From an uncultured Prevotellaceae bacterium (lineage in GTDB: Bacteria; Bacteroidota; Bacteroidia; Bacteroidales; Bacteroidaceae): 48,443 nt of DNA. Positions within the stretch are counted from its first letter, which is position 1, and every line of letters starts with the position of its first letter. The position numbers were made by a program, and so were the translations under genes. The stretch lies in the NCBI GenBank assembly GCA_900315745.1, contig ONAG01000016.1, positions 1-48,443 on the forward strand, read 5' to 3'. Positions 26,040 through 35,787 of this stretch are shown here, one piece after another. A model generated the notes under the pieces. It was not told the origin of the DNA, did no database searches, and saw only the letters and a program-made list of their open reading frames with translations.

Positions 26040-26064
26040 TAGGTGCAGAAAAAATCTGCACCTA
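26040..26064 (-). terminator. Hairpin between the acyl-CoA synthetase and C10 protease genes
   Basis: Perfect 10-bp arms (26040-26049 and 26055-26064) surround a 5-base loop within the 76-bp gap. On the minus strand the sequence after it is T-rich (TTCTTAAATCTTT). It could end the acyl-CoA synthetase transcript or form a leader hairpin of the protease mRNA. Confidence 0.55.
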
Positions 26065-26086
26065 ATTAAAATATTCAGTCAAAGTA

Positions 26087-27745
26087 TCAAATCACCTCTA
26101 TGCCCATTTTCTCGCATAGTTGCAGGCTCAGTTCCTTCAGTTTGAATTTCTGGATTTTGCCAGACCCCGTCAATGGGAATTCGTCAACGAAGAAAACATA
26201 CTTGGGAGTCTTGTATCGGGCAATCTTTCCTTTGCAGAAATCGCGCACATCTTCAGGTTCCATCTTCACCCCTTCATGCAGGATTATGAAAGCTCCCACC
26301 TCCTCTCCATATTTCTTGGAGGGAACAGCAGCCACCTGCACATCCTTGATGCCTGGTATCTGGAACAGGAACTCCTCAATCTCACGTGGATAGACGTTCT
26401 CACCACCACGTATGATCATATCTTTTATACGTCCTGTGATGCGATAATAGCCATCTTCATCCTTTACGCCGAGGTCTCCAGAATGCAGGAATCCGTTCTT
26501 GTCTATCACCTCTGCCGTGGCTTCCGGGTTCTTGTAGTACCCTTTCATCACGTTGAATCCCTTGCAGCACATCTCTCCCTGCACTCCCACCGGACATTCT
26601 TCGCCTGTCTCAGGATCGATGACCTTGACTTCCACGAAAGGATAATCCCTTCCCACGGTGGTGCATCTTTGTTCGAAGCTGTCTTCAAGGGTTGTCTGTG
26701 TCATTCCAGGAGAACTTTCTGTCAATCCATAGACACTCGTTATTGTCATGAACATTTTCTCGCTAACCTGTTTCATCAGTTCCACGGGGCACAGCGAACC
26801 CGCCATGATGCCTGTTCTCAGCGAACTCATGTCGAACATGCTGAACATTGGATGGTTAAGTTCGGCAATAAACATGGTAGGCACTCCATAAAGTGCCGTG
26901 CATCTCTCCTTGTGTATGGAAGCAAGAACCACAAGAGGGTCGAACTTCTCCACCATCACCTGTGTGCATCCATGCGTCAGGCAGTTCATTGTTGCCAGCA
27001 CCACTCCGAAGCAATGGAACAAAGGAACGCAGACGCATAATTTGTCGTCAGCTGTGAAGCCCATGTTCTCTCCCGTGAAGAATCCATCATTGGAAATGTT
27101 GTAGTGAGTGAGCATCACCCCCTTGGGGAATCCCGTTGTCCCCGAAGTATATTGCATGTTCACCACATCGTGGCAGTTCACATTCTTTTTCACTTCATCA
27201 AGGGTCTCATCATCGATGTTCTGTCCCAAGAGGAGCAATTCCGCCGTGTTGTACATTCCACGGTATTTCTCCATCCCTATATAGACCACATTTTTCAGGT
27301 GCGGGAATTTCTCGCTGTTCAGATGTCCCCTTTCACATTCTCTCAGTTCGGGCAACATCTTGTATGTCATATCTACATAGTCGCATTCCCATGTGCCGTC
27401 GGTGATGCACAGAGTGTGCATGTCAGAATTCTCGCAGAGATACTCCAGTTCCTTCTGTTTGTAGTTGGTGTTCACTGTCACGAGCACAGCCCCTATTTTT
27501 GCCGTAGCATAGAGGAAAGTCAGCCAATCGGGCACATTGGTTGCCCAGATACCCACATTGCTTCCTTTTTTCACTCCTATGGCGAGCAAGCCCTTGGCAA
27601 GGTTGTCCACACGCTGATTGAACACCTTCCAAGTGAATCGCAGGTCTCTGTCGGAATAAACTATATACTCCTTGTCCGGGGTTTTCTCCGCCCAATATTC
27701 GAGCCATCCCCCCAAAGTCCTTTCAGATAATTGTGGTGCGCCCAT
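26087..27745 (-). CDS. Acyl-CoA synthetase (AMP-binding family)
   Basis: The 552-residue protein belongs to the ANL adenylating superfamily. Visible motifs are the P-loop-like [11 protein letters not shown], then [14 protein letters not shown], the hinge [16 protein letters not shown], and the C-terminal catalytic Lys in G-S-G-K-I-Q-K. It activates a carboxylic acid, most likely a medium- or long-chain fatty acid, to the acyl-adenylate and then the CoA thioester. The substrate range is not readable from these motifs. Its gene starts 2 bases after the XRE-cupin regulator ends, so the regulator is probably linked to its function. Confidence 0.9.
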   Translation of the reverse strand: MGAPQLSERTLGGWLEYWAEKTPDKEYIVYSDRDLRFTWKVFNQRVDNLAKGLLAIGVKKGSNVGIWATNVPDWLTFLYATAKIGAVLVTVNTNYKQKELEYLCENSDMHTLCITDGTWECDYVDMTYKMLPELRECERGHLNSEKFPHLKNVVYIGMEKYRGMYNTAELLLLGQNIDDETLDEVKKNVNCHDVVNMQYTSGTTGFPKGVMLTHYNISNDGFFTGENMGFTADDKLCVCVPLFHCFGVVLATMNCLTHGCTQVMVEKFDPLVVLASIHKERCTALYGVPTMFIAELNHPMFSMFDMSSLRTGIMAGSLCPVELMKQVSEKMFMTITSVYGLTESSPGMTQTTLEDSFEQRCTTVGRDYPFVEVKVIDPETGEECPVGVQGEMCCKGFNVMKGYYKNPEATAEVIDKNGFLHSGDLGVKDEDGYYRITGRIKDMIIRGGENVYPREIEEFLFQIPGIKDVQVAAVPSKKYGEEVGAFIILHEGVKMEPEDVRDFCKGKIARYKTPKYVFFVDEFPLTGSGKIQKFKLKELSLQLCEKMGIEVI

Positions 27746-27747
27746 GG

Positions 27748-28326
27748 TCAGAATGGTATATAAACTACAGCAAGTATTTTGGCAGCCTTTCCCACAGCTC
27801 CATGCACATGATGTTCCACAATGGAATCGTAGAAGATGCTGTCTCCTTCATTGAGAATGAATGTTTGTTTCCCATAATCTATCTCCAACTGTCCCTGCAT
27901 GACATAGATGAACTCCTCGCCCTCATGAGCCGAGAGTTTGAAGTTGCGGTCTTCGCTGGGTTGTATGTCGATGATGAATGGTTCCATGTGCCTTCCAGCC
28001 TTTTGCTTGGCAAGGGAATGGTATTCCATGTGCTTTCGTGCGTCTGTCGCTCCATTAGAGAAACTGATACTGCTGTCGCGTTCTTCTGCACGACACACCA
28101 CAGGACCCAACTCATCGTTGTCGTCAAGAAAGGTGCCAAGGCGTACTCCAAGAGCTCTTGCAATCTTGATTAGCGGTCCCAGTGAGGGCAGATGCTCGTC
28201 GTTTTCTATTGACTCAATTTGTTCCTTCGACAAGCCGCTACGTTCAGATATTTCTTCAATAGAGAGAAGTTTGGACTCCCTTAAACTCTTGATTTTGGAT
28301 CCTACAACTGAATGACTATTTGACAT
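27748..28326 (-). CDS. XRE-family regulator with a C-terminal cupin domain
   Basis: The start at 28326 (M-S-N-S-H-S) gives 192 residues; the longer frame runs through the promoter and is rejected. Residues 10-65 form an XRE helix-turn-helix ([17 protein letters not shown]). Residues 110-190 are a cupin ([12 protein letters not shown], then [10 protein letters not shown]). Regulators of this design respond to small metabolites. It forms an operon with the acyl-CoA synthetase and is transcribed divergently from the large helicase gene, so it could control either or both. The ligand is unknown. Confidence 0.88.
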   Translation of the reverse strand: MSNSHSVVGSKIKSLRESKLLSIEEISERSGLSKEQIESIENDEHLPSLGPLIKIARALGVRLGTFLDDNDELGPVVCRAEERDSSISFSNGATDARKHMEYHSLAKQKAGRHMEPFIIDIQPSEDRNFKLSAHEGEEFIYVMQGQLEIDYGKQTFILNEGDSIFYDSIVEHHVHGAVGKAAKILAVVYIPF

Positions 28327-28369
28327 AGAAATAAATGATAAAATAACACCAAATTTATGATTTCGCGTG

Positions 28370-28400
28370 CAAAGGTAGTGCAAGTCGAGCGGAATTCAAA
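28370..28400 (-). promoter_or_regulatory. Promoter of the XRE-cupin operon (TTTG-N19-TACCTTTG)
   Basis: On the minus strand TTTG (28397-28400) and TACCTTTG (28370-28377) are 19 bp apart, 43 bp before the ATG. Confidence 0.8.
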
Positions 28401-28417
28401 ACAAATTGCTTTTTTAT

Positions 28418-28448
28418 TTTGCATTTTACTCAACTTGCATTACCTTTG
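28418..28448 (+). promoter_or_regulatory. Promoter of the large helicase gene (TTTG-N19-TACCTTTG)
   Basis: TTTG (28418-28421) and TACCTTTG (28441-28448) are 19 bp apart, 18 bp before the ATG. Its -33 lies only 17 bp from the -33 of the divergent XRE promoter, so one bound protein could affect both. Confidence 0.8.
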
Positions 28449-28466
28449 CTAAAGCAATAACTTTAC

Positions 28467-31400
28467 ATGCCTTTACAAACATACCTTATATCGCCCTACG
28501 ACCATACAGCTGAGACCAAGCAATTCAAGAGAATTTGCGACCTAATGGAAAAACATTGCCAAAAGGGAAAGGCGGAAGCCATCCTCATCGGCAATTACAA
28601 CATTGAGGGAGTTGAACTTGATGCGCTATTGGTCACCAGTCATGGTTTCCTCATTCTGGAGTTCAAGAATTGGGGAGGTCACATCATGGCACGCGAAAAT
28701 GGCCAATGGCTTGCCGACGGCAAGACCATCAAAGGCGGCATGGGCAACAAATCTCCATTCACACAAGCAAGAATCAACAGAAGCAGGGTTTCTCAGGGTC
28801 TTCAAAAGCTGATAGGCAAAGGTTCCATGCCCGTAAAAGCAATTATAATCTTTGCAGGAAAATGTGAAATAGACGACCAACAACTTTCAGACACGGTAAA
28901 GAAATGGCTTACTGTATGCGATGACGACCACCTGCCTGAAGTTCTGGCAGAAGTTATGGAAGAGTCAAAGCCATTGCTTACCGACCAGCAGCTGTCTTCC
29001 ATCCCATCCCTATTGCACATCAAGGATTTTTCTGAAGACCATGTTTCAACCCACATCAGCAACGATGTTTACGAGCCTGAAGCCTCGGAAAACCTTTTCG
29101 AAGCATTGGAGACAGCCATTGGTGAAGCCCCCAACTACACAAAGGTATATTCGCTCTACAACAGAGTCTTCCAGAAAGTGCTTGACCAAAAGACCAACTT
29201 CGTGAGTTTCCAGATGGCAGGCACCTTTGCAAAGACAGACTACCTGTTGAAAGAGCACCAAGCCCCAAGACATCTTGTGAGGTCAACAAACGACACACGA
29301 GTGCGACTGAGGAAGCACCACGAACTGTCACAAGAGGAGTTGGAAGAGCATCATCTGCTTGACTTGAAAAACCTTTGCTTGTTCATTTCCTTTCTCTACA
29401 ACACCACCATCCCTGCCACTCTTGTGGCATTGTTCCCTACAGAGAAGCCACGCACCTTCTCCCCCACCCTTTTCAGCGACAGCACCCGGGTGATTGTGGA
29501 GCAATGGGATGACGACTACATCTACGGCTCATCAGAGGACGACCCTGAGGGCAAGTCCATACAAATATGCTATAGCCATGGGAACACATCCTACAACTAT
29601 GACTGGAGCTATCTGCAAAACCTTTTATATAAAGGAGCACAACTGAATCTTGTACGTGTGAGAGAGGATAACAAGATAGCATACCCCGAACTCATCATTT
29701 TCGAGCCAGACTATCTTGTAAACATATCAAGTATTGCTCACTGCTTCACCAACTATGGACCAACGCCACTAACCGACCTTCTTCATAAGATAGAGACAAA
29801 AGGCAAGACAGAAGCCATACTCTTGGGAAACTTTGCCGGACAGCTGCTCGACGAGGAAATCAGCAATCAAGATATCACATACGCCAAGAGCATAACTGAC
29901 TTTTTCAAGAAGAACGGCATCAGCATTCTTTCCACAGGCTTGGGGGAAAATTTTCACAACGACGCACAGATTCAGAAAAAGAACATACATACAGCACTAA
30001 GAAACGAACTTCCAAAAGAGTTGAAAGACTTCGACATCGGTAAAGGCATCGTGGAACCCACTTTCTACTCCGAGATGCTTGGAATGCTTGGACGTATGGA
30101 TTACCTTCAACTTGATTTCAAAGTGCTGATGGAACAAAAATCGGGAAAAGGTGAATTTCCATACGACCATTTCACGACACCGAAAAAGAAGGAAGAGCAC
30201 TACGTCCAACTGCTGCTATACATGTGCCTCATCAGATACAACTATCGTGAGGCATACGAACGCATCAACCAGAGAATACAAGCTTATCTGCTGTACTCCA
30301 AATATTTGTACAGTCTGCTGCCCTTGGGCTTTGCGCCCGAACTTGTCTTTAAAGCCATCAAGATACGCAACGAACTGGCTTGGCATGAACTGCAATATGC
30401 TCGTCCTGACGGTTTCAGAATCCTTGAGTCGTTGACGCCGGAAGTCTTGAACGTCAAAAAGACAAACGACAATTTGTGGAATAAATTCCAGCAACCGCAA
30501 ATAGAAGAGTTGCTGGCACCCATCCACAATGCCAACGACCTGGAAAAAGCCTACTATTTCCGCTTCCTCACATTCATAGCCCAAGAACACCTCTTGTCAA
30601 AATTAGGCAACAAGACAAAGGAAAACTCCGGCTTTGCCTCCACATGGCACAACACATTGGAAGAAAAGCGGCAGTCGGGCAACATTTACGACAACCTCAC
30701 CCTTGTGCAACCTGACTCACAGACTCAAGGCAGGGTGGAAACAGTGACATTAGCATTCACCGAGACACCCGACAACGACATGTCGAATTTCCGCAAAGGC
30801 GACTCGGTATTCCTCTACCCTTATCCACATGGCACCACTCCCGATGCCCGCAAGACAATGGTGTTCAGAGGCTATCTCGATGACATCAAGACAGACACCA
30901 TCAGCATCTCGTTGAGATTCAGTCAGGCAGAAAACAGGGCGTTCCTTTATGGGAAAGACATGCCTTGGGCAATCGAGCACGACTTCATCGACTCATCCTA
31001 CAACTACCAATACCAAGGCATGCATGCCTTCCTCTCGGCTCCCCAAAAGCGGCGCGACCTGATTCTGTTGCAGAGAGAACCAGAAATAGACAACACGCTC
31101 ACACTCAAGGGAGACTATGGTGCTTTCAACGACCTTGCACTAAAGGTGAAAAGAGCCAAAGACCTGTTCCTCATCATCGGTCCCCCGGGAACAGGGAAGA
31201 CATCCTTCGGACTTCTCAACACGGTAAAGGAAGAGTTGGAAGAAGCAGGCTCGCCAATACTGCTCCTTTCTTTCACCAACAGGGCTGTGGATGAGATATG
31301 CAGCAAACTGAAAGAATCAGGCATCGACTTCATCAGAATAGGCAATGCCAACAATTGTTCTGAAGACTACGTTCCATTCCTTATCAGCGAAAGAGTCAAG

Positions 31401-33362
31401 AAATGCAAGAACATCGTTGAATTGAAGGCAATCATCGACAACACCCGCGTGTTTGTAGGCACTACAGCATCCATCAACACACACATCGACCTGCTTGATG
31501 TCAAGCAGTTCACATTAGCAGTCGTTGACGAGGCATCACAAATACTCGAACCATACCTGATAGGTCTGCTGAGTGCAAACAAAGACGGCATGCCGGCAAT
31601 AAAGAAGATGGTATTGATAGGAGACCACAAGCAATTGCCTGCTGTGGTGCAACAAACACCTCAAATCTCGAAGGTGCAAGACCCTCAACTGCGTGAAATC
31701 CTTCTCACCGACTGCCGCCTGTCACTCTTCGAGAGGCTTCTCAAGCGATATGAGAAATCGGAGCATGTCACATACATGCTACGTCACCAAGGCCGCATGC
31801 ATCAAGACATCGCACTTTTCCCCAACCATGCTTTCTACAACAACCAACTGACCGTGGTGCCATTGCCACACCAAAGACAAAACTTGGCAACAATAGGCAA
31901 GGGAAAAGATGGCATCATCGACTTGCTGCTCACGCGACGCATCGCATTCGTCGCGTCAGAACAGCCACATGGCACATCATCTCCCAAGGTGAACATGGTG
32001 GAGGCAGAGATAATAGCTGCTACAGTGGAGAGGATATACAAAATAGAGAAGGAGCAATTCAATCCTACAACAACAGTGGGTGTCATTGTGCCATACCGCA
32101 ATCAGATAGCCACCGTACGCAACACGATATCAAGACTCGACCTGCCCGAGGAAGACATCGACACTCTTCGCGACATCACTATAGACACAGTGGAACGGTT
32201 TCAAGGTTCACAGCGCAAATACATCATTTATGGCTTCACCATACAGCAATACGACCAGTTGGACTTCCTCACCAGCAACGTATTTGAAGACACTGATGGC
32301 AACATCGTGGATCGCAAGCTAAATGTAGCCATGACAAGAGCCACACACCACTTGGTGATGATAGGCAACCCGGAGTTGCTGTCCAACAACTTCACATTCT
32401 TCAAGCTCATGGAATGGGTTCGCAGCAAGCACAGCTTTTTCAAGTTGAAGAAAGACGATTACGTGGCAGGCCGCTTTACAGTGCCAGAATACAATGCCAC
32501 GAACCTTGACCTAAGCAAGGCGACATTCACCACGACGGATGCTTTCGAAAAAGCATTTGAAGAGCACGTTATGAAACCCATAAAGGCAGGAGCAACAGCC
32601 GACATGCCTTCATTCATCTTCGGTCGCGACATGGACACCAACATGAATGCGATATGCTATGGCCGTTCCAACATCACAGGCGACATACTCATGCATGATG
32701 GCGAATTGTCAAAGGAGCACCAAGTGCTTCTCTACAGTTACTATTACTTGAGACCCCACTATTGCAGTTTCAGAATAATACTCGACAGTTACAAAGACTG
32801 GCTGCTGCCCACCATCCATTCATTTGGAGACAGGCTGCAGATCATCGACATGGGCTGCGGTCCTGCCACTTGCGGAATGGCATTCTGCGAAAGGTTCTTG
32901 GCCGAGACTCCACAGATGGCATACACAGGCATCGACATCTCTTCCGCAATGACACAAAAAGGCACCCAACTCCTCGACAGCATTTCAAATGGCAGACTAC
33001 GCTACCAGATGATAGATTCGTTCAGTGCCCTGAAACCCTCCTTCTGGAAAGGATGTTCTGAATTGCCCACGCTCATCATATTCAGTTTCTCGTATTTCTT
33101 CTCCAATGTGACGGCTCAATACACTGAACAATTAGCAAGACAAATAATAGACGTGATGAGGAAACACACTCTAAACCAGTATGTTTTCATCATCCAACAG
33201 TCGGAACACGACAATGGTCTTAATGCCTACAGAGTGTTCCGCCGCATGATGAATACCCACATGGAGGAAGTGAAGCGAGAGGATGCCACACTATCCTACT
33301 TGTTGAATGACAAGACATGCACCCAATCCTTCAATTATGAAATACTGACAAGCAAAAGATGA
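28467..33362 (+). CDS. Multidomain NERD nuclease, PD-(D/E)XK nuclease, SF1 helicase and methyltransferase protein
   Basis: This 1631-residue protein carries four recognisable parts. (1) An N-terminal NERD domain (about 30-120) has G-V-E-L-D-A-L (Glu50, Asp52) and L-E-F-K-N-W (Glu65, Lys67). (2) A DNA2/Cas4-like PD-(D/E)XK nuclease (about 530-590) has G-R-M-D (Asp545), M-E-Q-K-S-G (Glu556, Lys558) and Q-x3-Y (Gln581, Tyr585). (3) A DNA2/UPF1-like SF1 helicase (about 895-1305) has Walker A G-P-P-G-T-G-K-T (905-912), D-E-A-S (1021-1024), G-D-H-K-Q-L-P, V-E-R-F-Q-G-S and N-V-A-M-T-R-A. (4) A class I methyltransferase (about 1450-1580) has I-I-D-M-G-C-G-P-A and Asp1490. No iron-sulfur Cys cluster is seen, and no N/D-P-P-Y, so it is not a typical DNA amino-methyltransferase. 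Function is inferred: nucleic-acid processing, possibly phage defence. Confidence 0.88.
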   Translation: MPLQTYLISPYDHTAETKQFKRICDLMEKHCQKGKAEAILIGNYNIEGVELDALLVTSHGFLILEFKNWGGHIMARENGQWLADGKTIKGGMGNKSPFTQARINRSRVSQGLQKLIGKGSMPVKAIIIFAGKCEIDDQQLSDTVKKWLTVCDDDHLPEVLAEVMEESKPLLTDQQLSSIPSLLHIKDFSEDHVSTHISNDVYEPEASENLFEALETAIGEAPNYTKVYSLYNRVFQKVLDQKTNFVSFQMAGTFAKTDYLLKEHQAPRHLVRSTNDTRVRLRKHHELSQEELEEHHLLDLKNLCLFISFLYNTTIPATLVALFPTEKPRTFSPTLFSDSTRVIVEQWDDDYIYGSSEDDPEGKSIQICYSHGNTSYNYDWSYLQNLLYKGAQLNLVRVREDNKIAYPELIIFEPDYLVNISSIAHCFTNYGPTPLTDLLHKIETKGKTEAILLGNFAGQLLDEEISNQDITYAKSITDFFKKNGISILSTGLGENFHNDAQIQKKNIHTALRNELPKELKDFDIGKGIVEPTFYSEMLGMLGRMDYLQLDFKVLMEQKSGKGEFPYDHFTTPKKKEEHYVQLLLYMCLIRYNYREAYERINQRIQAYLLYSKYLYSLLPLGFAPELVFKAIKIRNELAWHELQYARPDGFRILESLTPEVLNVKKTNDNLWNKFQQPQIEELLAPIHNANDLEKAYYFRFLTFIAQEHLLSKLGNKTKENSGFASTWHNTLEEKRQSGNIYDNLTLVQPDSQTQGRVETVTLAFTETPDNDMSNFRKGDSVFLYPYPHGTTPDARKTMVFRGYLDDIKTDTISISLRFSQAENRAFLYGKDMPWAIEHDFIDSSYNYQYQGMHAFLSAPQKRRDLILLQREPEIDNTLTLKGDYGAFNDLALKVKRAKDLFLIIGPPGTGKTSFGLLNTVKEELEEAGSPILLLSFTNRAVDEICSKLKESGIDFIRIGNANNCSEDYVPFLISERVKKCKNIVELKAIIDNTRVFVGTTASINTHIDLLDVKQFTLAVVDEASQILEPYLIGLLSANKDGMPAIKKMVLIGDHKQLPAVVQQTPQISKVQDPQLREILLTDCRLSLFERLLKRYEKSEHVTYMLRHQGRMHQDIALFPNHAFYNNQLTVVPLPHQRQNLATIGKGKDGIIDLLLTRRIAFVASEQPHGTSSPKVNMVEAEIIAATVERIYKIEKEQFNPTTTVGVIVPYRNQIATVRNTISRLDLPEEDIDTLRDITIDTVERFQGSQRKYIIYGFTIQQYDQLDFLTSNVFEDTDGNIVDRKLNVAMTRATHHLVMIGNPELLSNNFTFFKLMEWVRSKHSFFKLKKDDYVAGRFTVPEYNATNLDLSKATFTTTDAFEKAFEEHVMKPIKAGATADMPSFIFGRDMDTNMNAICYGRSNITGDILMHDGELSKEHQVLLYSYYYLRPHYCSFRIILDSYKDWLLPTIHSFGDRLQIIDMGCGPATCGMAFCERFLAETPQMAYTGIDISSAMTQKGTQLLDSISNGRLRYQMIDSFSALKPSFWKGCSELPTLIIFSFSYFFSNVTAQYTEQLARQIIDVMRKHTLNQYVFIIQQSEHDNGLNAYRVFRRMMNTHMEEVKREDATLSYLLNDKTCTQSFNYEILTSKR

Positions 33363-33417
33363 AAAAGGATTTTCCAAAACAAATGTAAAGAACAATCAAC
33401 AACCAATCATAAAAGAT

Positions 33418-35607
33418 ATGAAAAAGAACACAATTCTAATCGCCTTGGCGGCATTCTCAACCCTTCTGAATGCCAATCCAGTGAGCATTGAAACAAAAAA
33501 CATGTCACTTGTGCTAAATGTTGACGACGGCAAAGTGCCAGAGTACGTCTATTTCGGTTCCAAGTTGCATCAAGGCGACCTAAACCGCCTGCAAGCACCC
33601 ACCAACGGCAGAATGGACGCCTATCCTGCATACGGCATGAATGCCGTTGCCGAAGCCGCTGTCGCCATGCGCCATTCCGACGGCAACATGTCAACTGTGT
33701 TGGAGGCAAAAGGAGTGAGCACACGCGAGGAAGCAAGCGCCACCGTGACCACCATAGAGATGGCAGACCCTGTATATCCAATCACTGTCACACTCAACTA
33801 CCGTGCATACCATGACGTGGACATGATAGAGACGTGGACGGAAATAAGCAACCAAGAGAAAGGCACCGTCACACTTACCACCTTCGCATCCGGCATGTTG
33901 CCTGTCAGACGGGGCGACGTTTGGGTGAGCCATCTCCATGGTTCATGGGGCAACGAAGCACAGTTGGTTGAGGAACCCTTGCATTCTGGCGTGTTTATGA
34001 TAAAGAACAAGGACGGAGCACGCAATTCCCACACCGATCATGCTGAGGTGATGCTCTCGCTTGATGGCAAGGCACGCGAGAACAGTGGTGCCGTCATAGG
34101 AGCAGCCCTCTGTTATTCAGGCAATTACCGCATCAAAATAGACACTGACGACACAGAATACCACTATCTATTTGCCGGCATCAACGAAGACAATTCGGAA
34201 TACCATCTCCGCAAGGGAGAAACATTCACCACTCCTGTTCTCGCTCTGACATACAGCGAGGAAGGCCTGAGCGGTGCCTCGCGCAATTTCCACAAATGGG
34301 GACGCAAATACAAATTGATGCACGGCGACCGTGAGCGCAAGATTCTGCTCAACAGTTGGGAAGGTGTATATTTCGACATCAACCAGTCAGGAATGGACCA
34401 GATGATGGCAGACATTGCCAGCATGGGCGGTGAGTTGTTTGTCATGGACGATGGATGGTTTGGCGACAAATATCCCCGCAAGACCGACAACTCGTCACTT
34501 GGCGACTGGGTGGTGGATAAGAACAAATTGCCCGAAGGCATAGAAGGACTCTTGCGCGACGCCAAGAAAAATGGAGTGAAGTTTGGCATCTGGATTGAGC
34601 CAGAGATGAGCAACACCGTAAGCGAGCTGTACGAGAGTCATCCCGACTGGATCATCAAGGCACCAAAGCGTGATGCGGTCCTCGGACGCGGTGGCACGCA
34701 AGTGATTCTCGACCTGTCCAATCCAAAGGTTCAGGACTTTGTCTTTAAGATAGTTGACGACCTCTTGTCAAAATATCCTGAAATCGACTACATCAAATGG
34801 GATGCCAACATGTCCATCCTCAATCATGGCAGCCAATACCTGAAGGCAGAAGAACAAAGCCATCTCCACATCGCCTACCACAGAGGCTTTGAAAGCGTGT
34901 GCAAACGCATACGTGCCAAGTATCCCGATGTCACCATCCAAGCCTGTGCCAGCGGTGGTGGTCGTGCCAACTGGGGTGTGCTGCCCTATTTCGACGAATT
35001 CTGGGTGAGCGACAACACCGACGCACTGCAACGCATATACATGCAGTGGGGCACGAGCTATTTCTTCCCATCTATCGCCATGGCTTGCCACATCAGTGCC
35101 GTTCCAAACCATACCGTGTTCCGCACCACAGCACTGAAATACCGTGTCGATGTTGCCATGAGCGGACGTCTTGGCATGGAAATCCAACCCAAGAACATGA
35201 CAGACGAGGAAAAAGCCCTCTGCCGCAATGCCATCAGCGAATACAAACAGATACGTCCCATCGTGCAGTTTGGCGACATCTACCGCCTTGTATCACCCTA
35301 CGACAAGAAAGGCTTGGCGTCGATGATGTATGTCACAGAAAAGAAGGACAAGGCTGTGTTCTACTGGTGGAAGACAGAGTCGTTCCAAAACGAGCACCTG
35401 CCTCGCGTGAAGATGGCTGGTCTCGACCCAAACAGGCTTTACAAGGTGCATGAACTCAACCGCATCGACCTCAAGCCGCTCGAATGCGAAGGAAAGAGCT
35501 ACAGTGGTGCCTATCTGATGAGCCATGGTCTTGAAATGCCTTACCGCAATGATGTGGAATGGGGCAAGAAGAATGATTGGAGCAGTCGTGTGCTGTTGTT
35601 GGAATAG
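33418..35607 (+). CDS. GH36 alpha-galactosidase
   Basis: The 729-residue protein has a signal peptide (to about residue 20) with no lipobox, so it is probably periplasmic. An N-terminal beta-sandwich domain (about 22-300) precedes the catalytic barrel. F-V-M-D-D-G-W-F-G lies at 341-349. The nucleophile Asp462 is in Y-I-K-W-D-A-N, and the acid/base Asp532 is in W-V-S-D-N-T-D-A. The G-G-G-R motif near 513-516 is also typical of GH36. The enzyme removes terminal alpha-galactose from raffinose-family sugars or galactomannan. It is 55 bp after the helicase gene, with no promoter recognised between. The fructan-use operon is nearby on the other strand. Confidence 0.93.
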   Translation: MKKNTILIALAAFSTLLNANPVSIETKNMSLVLNVDDGKVPEYVYFGSKLHQGDLNRLQAPTNGRMDAYPAYGMNAVAEAAVAMRHSDGNMSTVLEAKGVSTREEASATVTTIEMADPVYPITVTLNYRAYHDVDMIETWTEISNQEKGTVTLTTFASGMLPVRRGDVWVSHLHGSWGNEAQLVEEPLHSGVFMIKNKDGARNSHTDHAEVMLSLDGKARENSGAVIGAALCYSGNYRIKIDTDDTEYHYLFAGINEDNSEYHLRKGETFTTPVLALTYSEEGLSGASRNFHKWGRKYKLMHGDRERKILLNSWEGVYFDINQSGMDQMMADIASMGGELFVMDDGWFGDKYPRKTDNSSLGDWVVDKNKLPEGIEGLLRDAKKNGVKFGIWIEPEMSNTVSELYESHPDWIIKAPKRDAVLGRGGTQVILDLSNPKVQDFVFKIVDDLLSKYPEIDYIKWDANMSILNHGSQYLKAEEQSHLHIAYHRGFESVCKRIRAKYPDVTIQACASGGGRANWGVLPYFDEFWVSDNTDALQRIYMQWGTSYFFPSIAMACHISAVPNHTVFRTTALKYRVDVAMSGRLGMEIQPKNMTDEEKALCRNAISEYKQIRPIVQFGDIYRLVSPYDKKGLASMMYVTEKKDKAVFYWWKTESFQNEHLPRVKMAGLDPNRLYKVHELNRIDLKPLECEGKSYSGAYLMSHGLEMPYRNDVEWGKKNDWSSRVLLLE

Positions 35608-35640
35608 GTCCTGTTAACCCACAACACATGATTGATTTTT

Positions 35641-35693
35641 GTGCAGGGACATGCGAGGACCTTGCTTGTTCATGGTTCTCCATGTTCCTGCAC
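35641..35693. repeat. Long imperfect inverted repeat after the alpha-galactosidase gene
   Basis: GTGCAGGGACATG (35641-35653) pairs with CATGTTCCTGCAC (35681-35693) with one G-T wobble, and the inner GAGGACC pairs with GGTTCTC with one wobble and a single-base bulge. The stem reaches about 20 bp. No T run follows on either strand, so it is not a standard terminator. Confidence 0.7.
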
Positions 35694-35740
35694 TATTCAA
35701 TGAGCCACGATTGAAAAAATCGAAAAAAAACACATTTTGT

Positions 35741-35771
35741 TTTGGTGATTCAAATAATAATGTTACCTTTG
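35741..35771 (+). promoter_or_regulatory. Promoter of the tRNA gene (TTTG-N19-TACCTTTG)
   Basis: TTTG (35741-35744) and TACCTTTG (35764-35771) are 19 bp apart, 16 bp before the first tRNA base. Confidence 0.8.
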
Positions 35772-35787
35772 CATCGCAAAAACAGAT

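Noticed and set aside
32814-33206. Methyltransferase domain read as a restriction-modification DNA methylase
   Set aside because: It lacks an N/D-P-P-Y/F motif and a target-recognition domain; only the SAM-binding part is clear.
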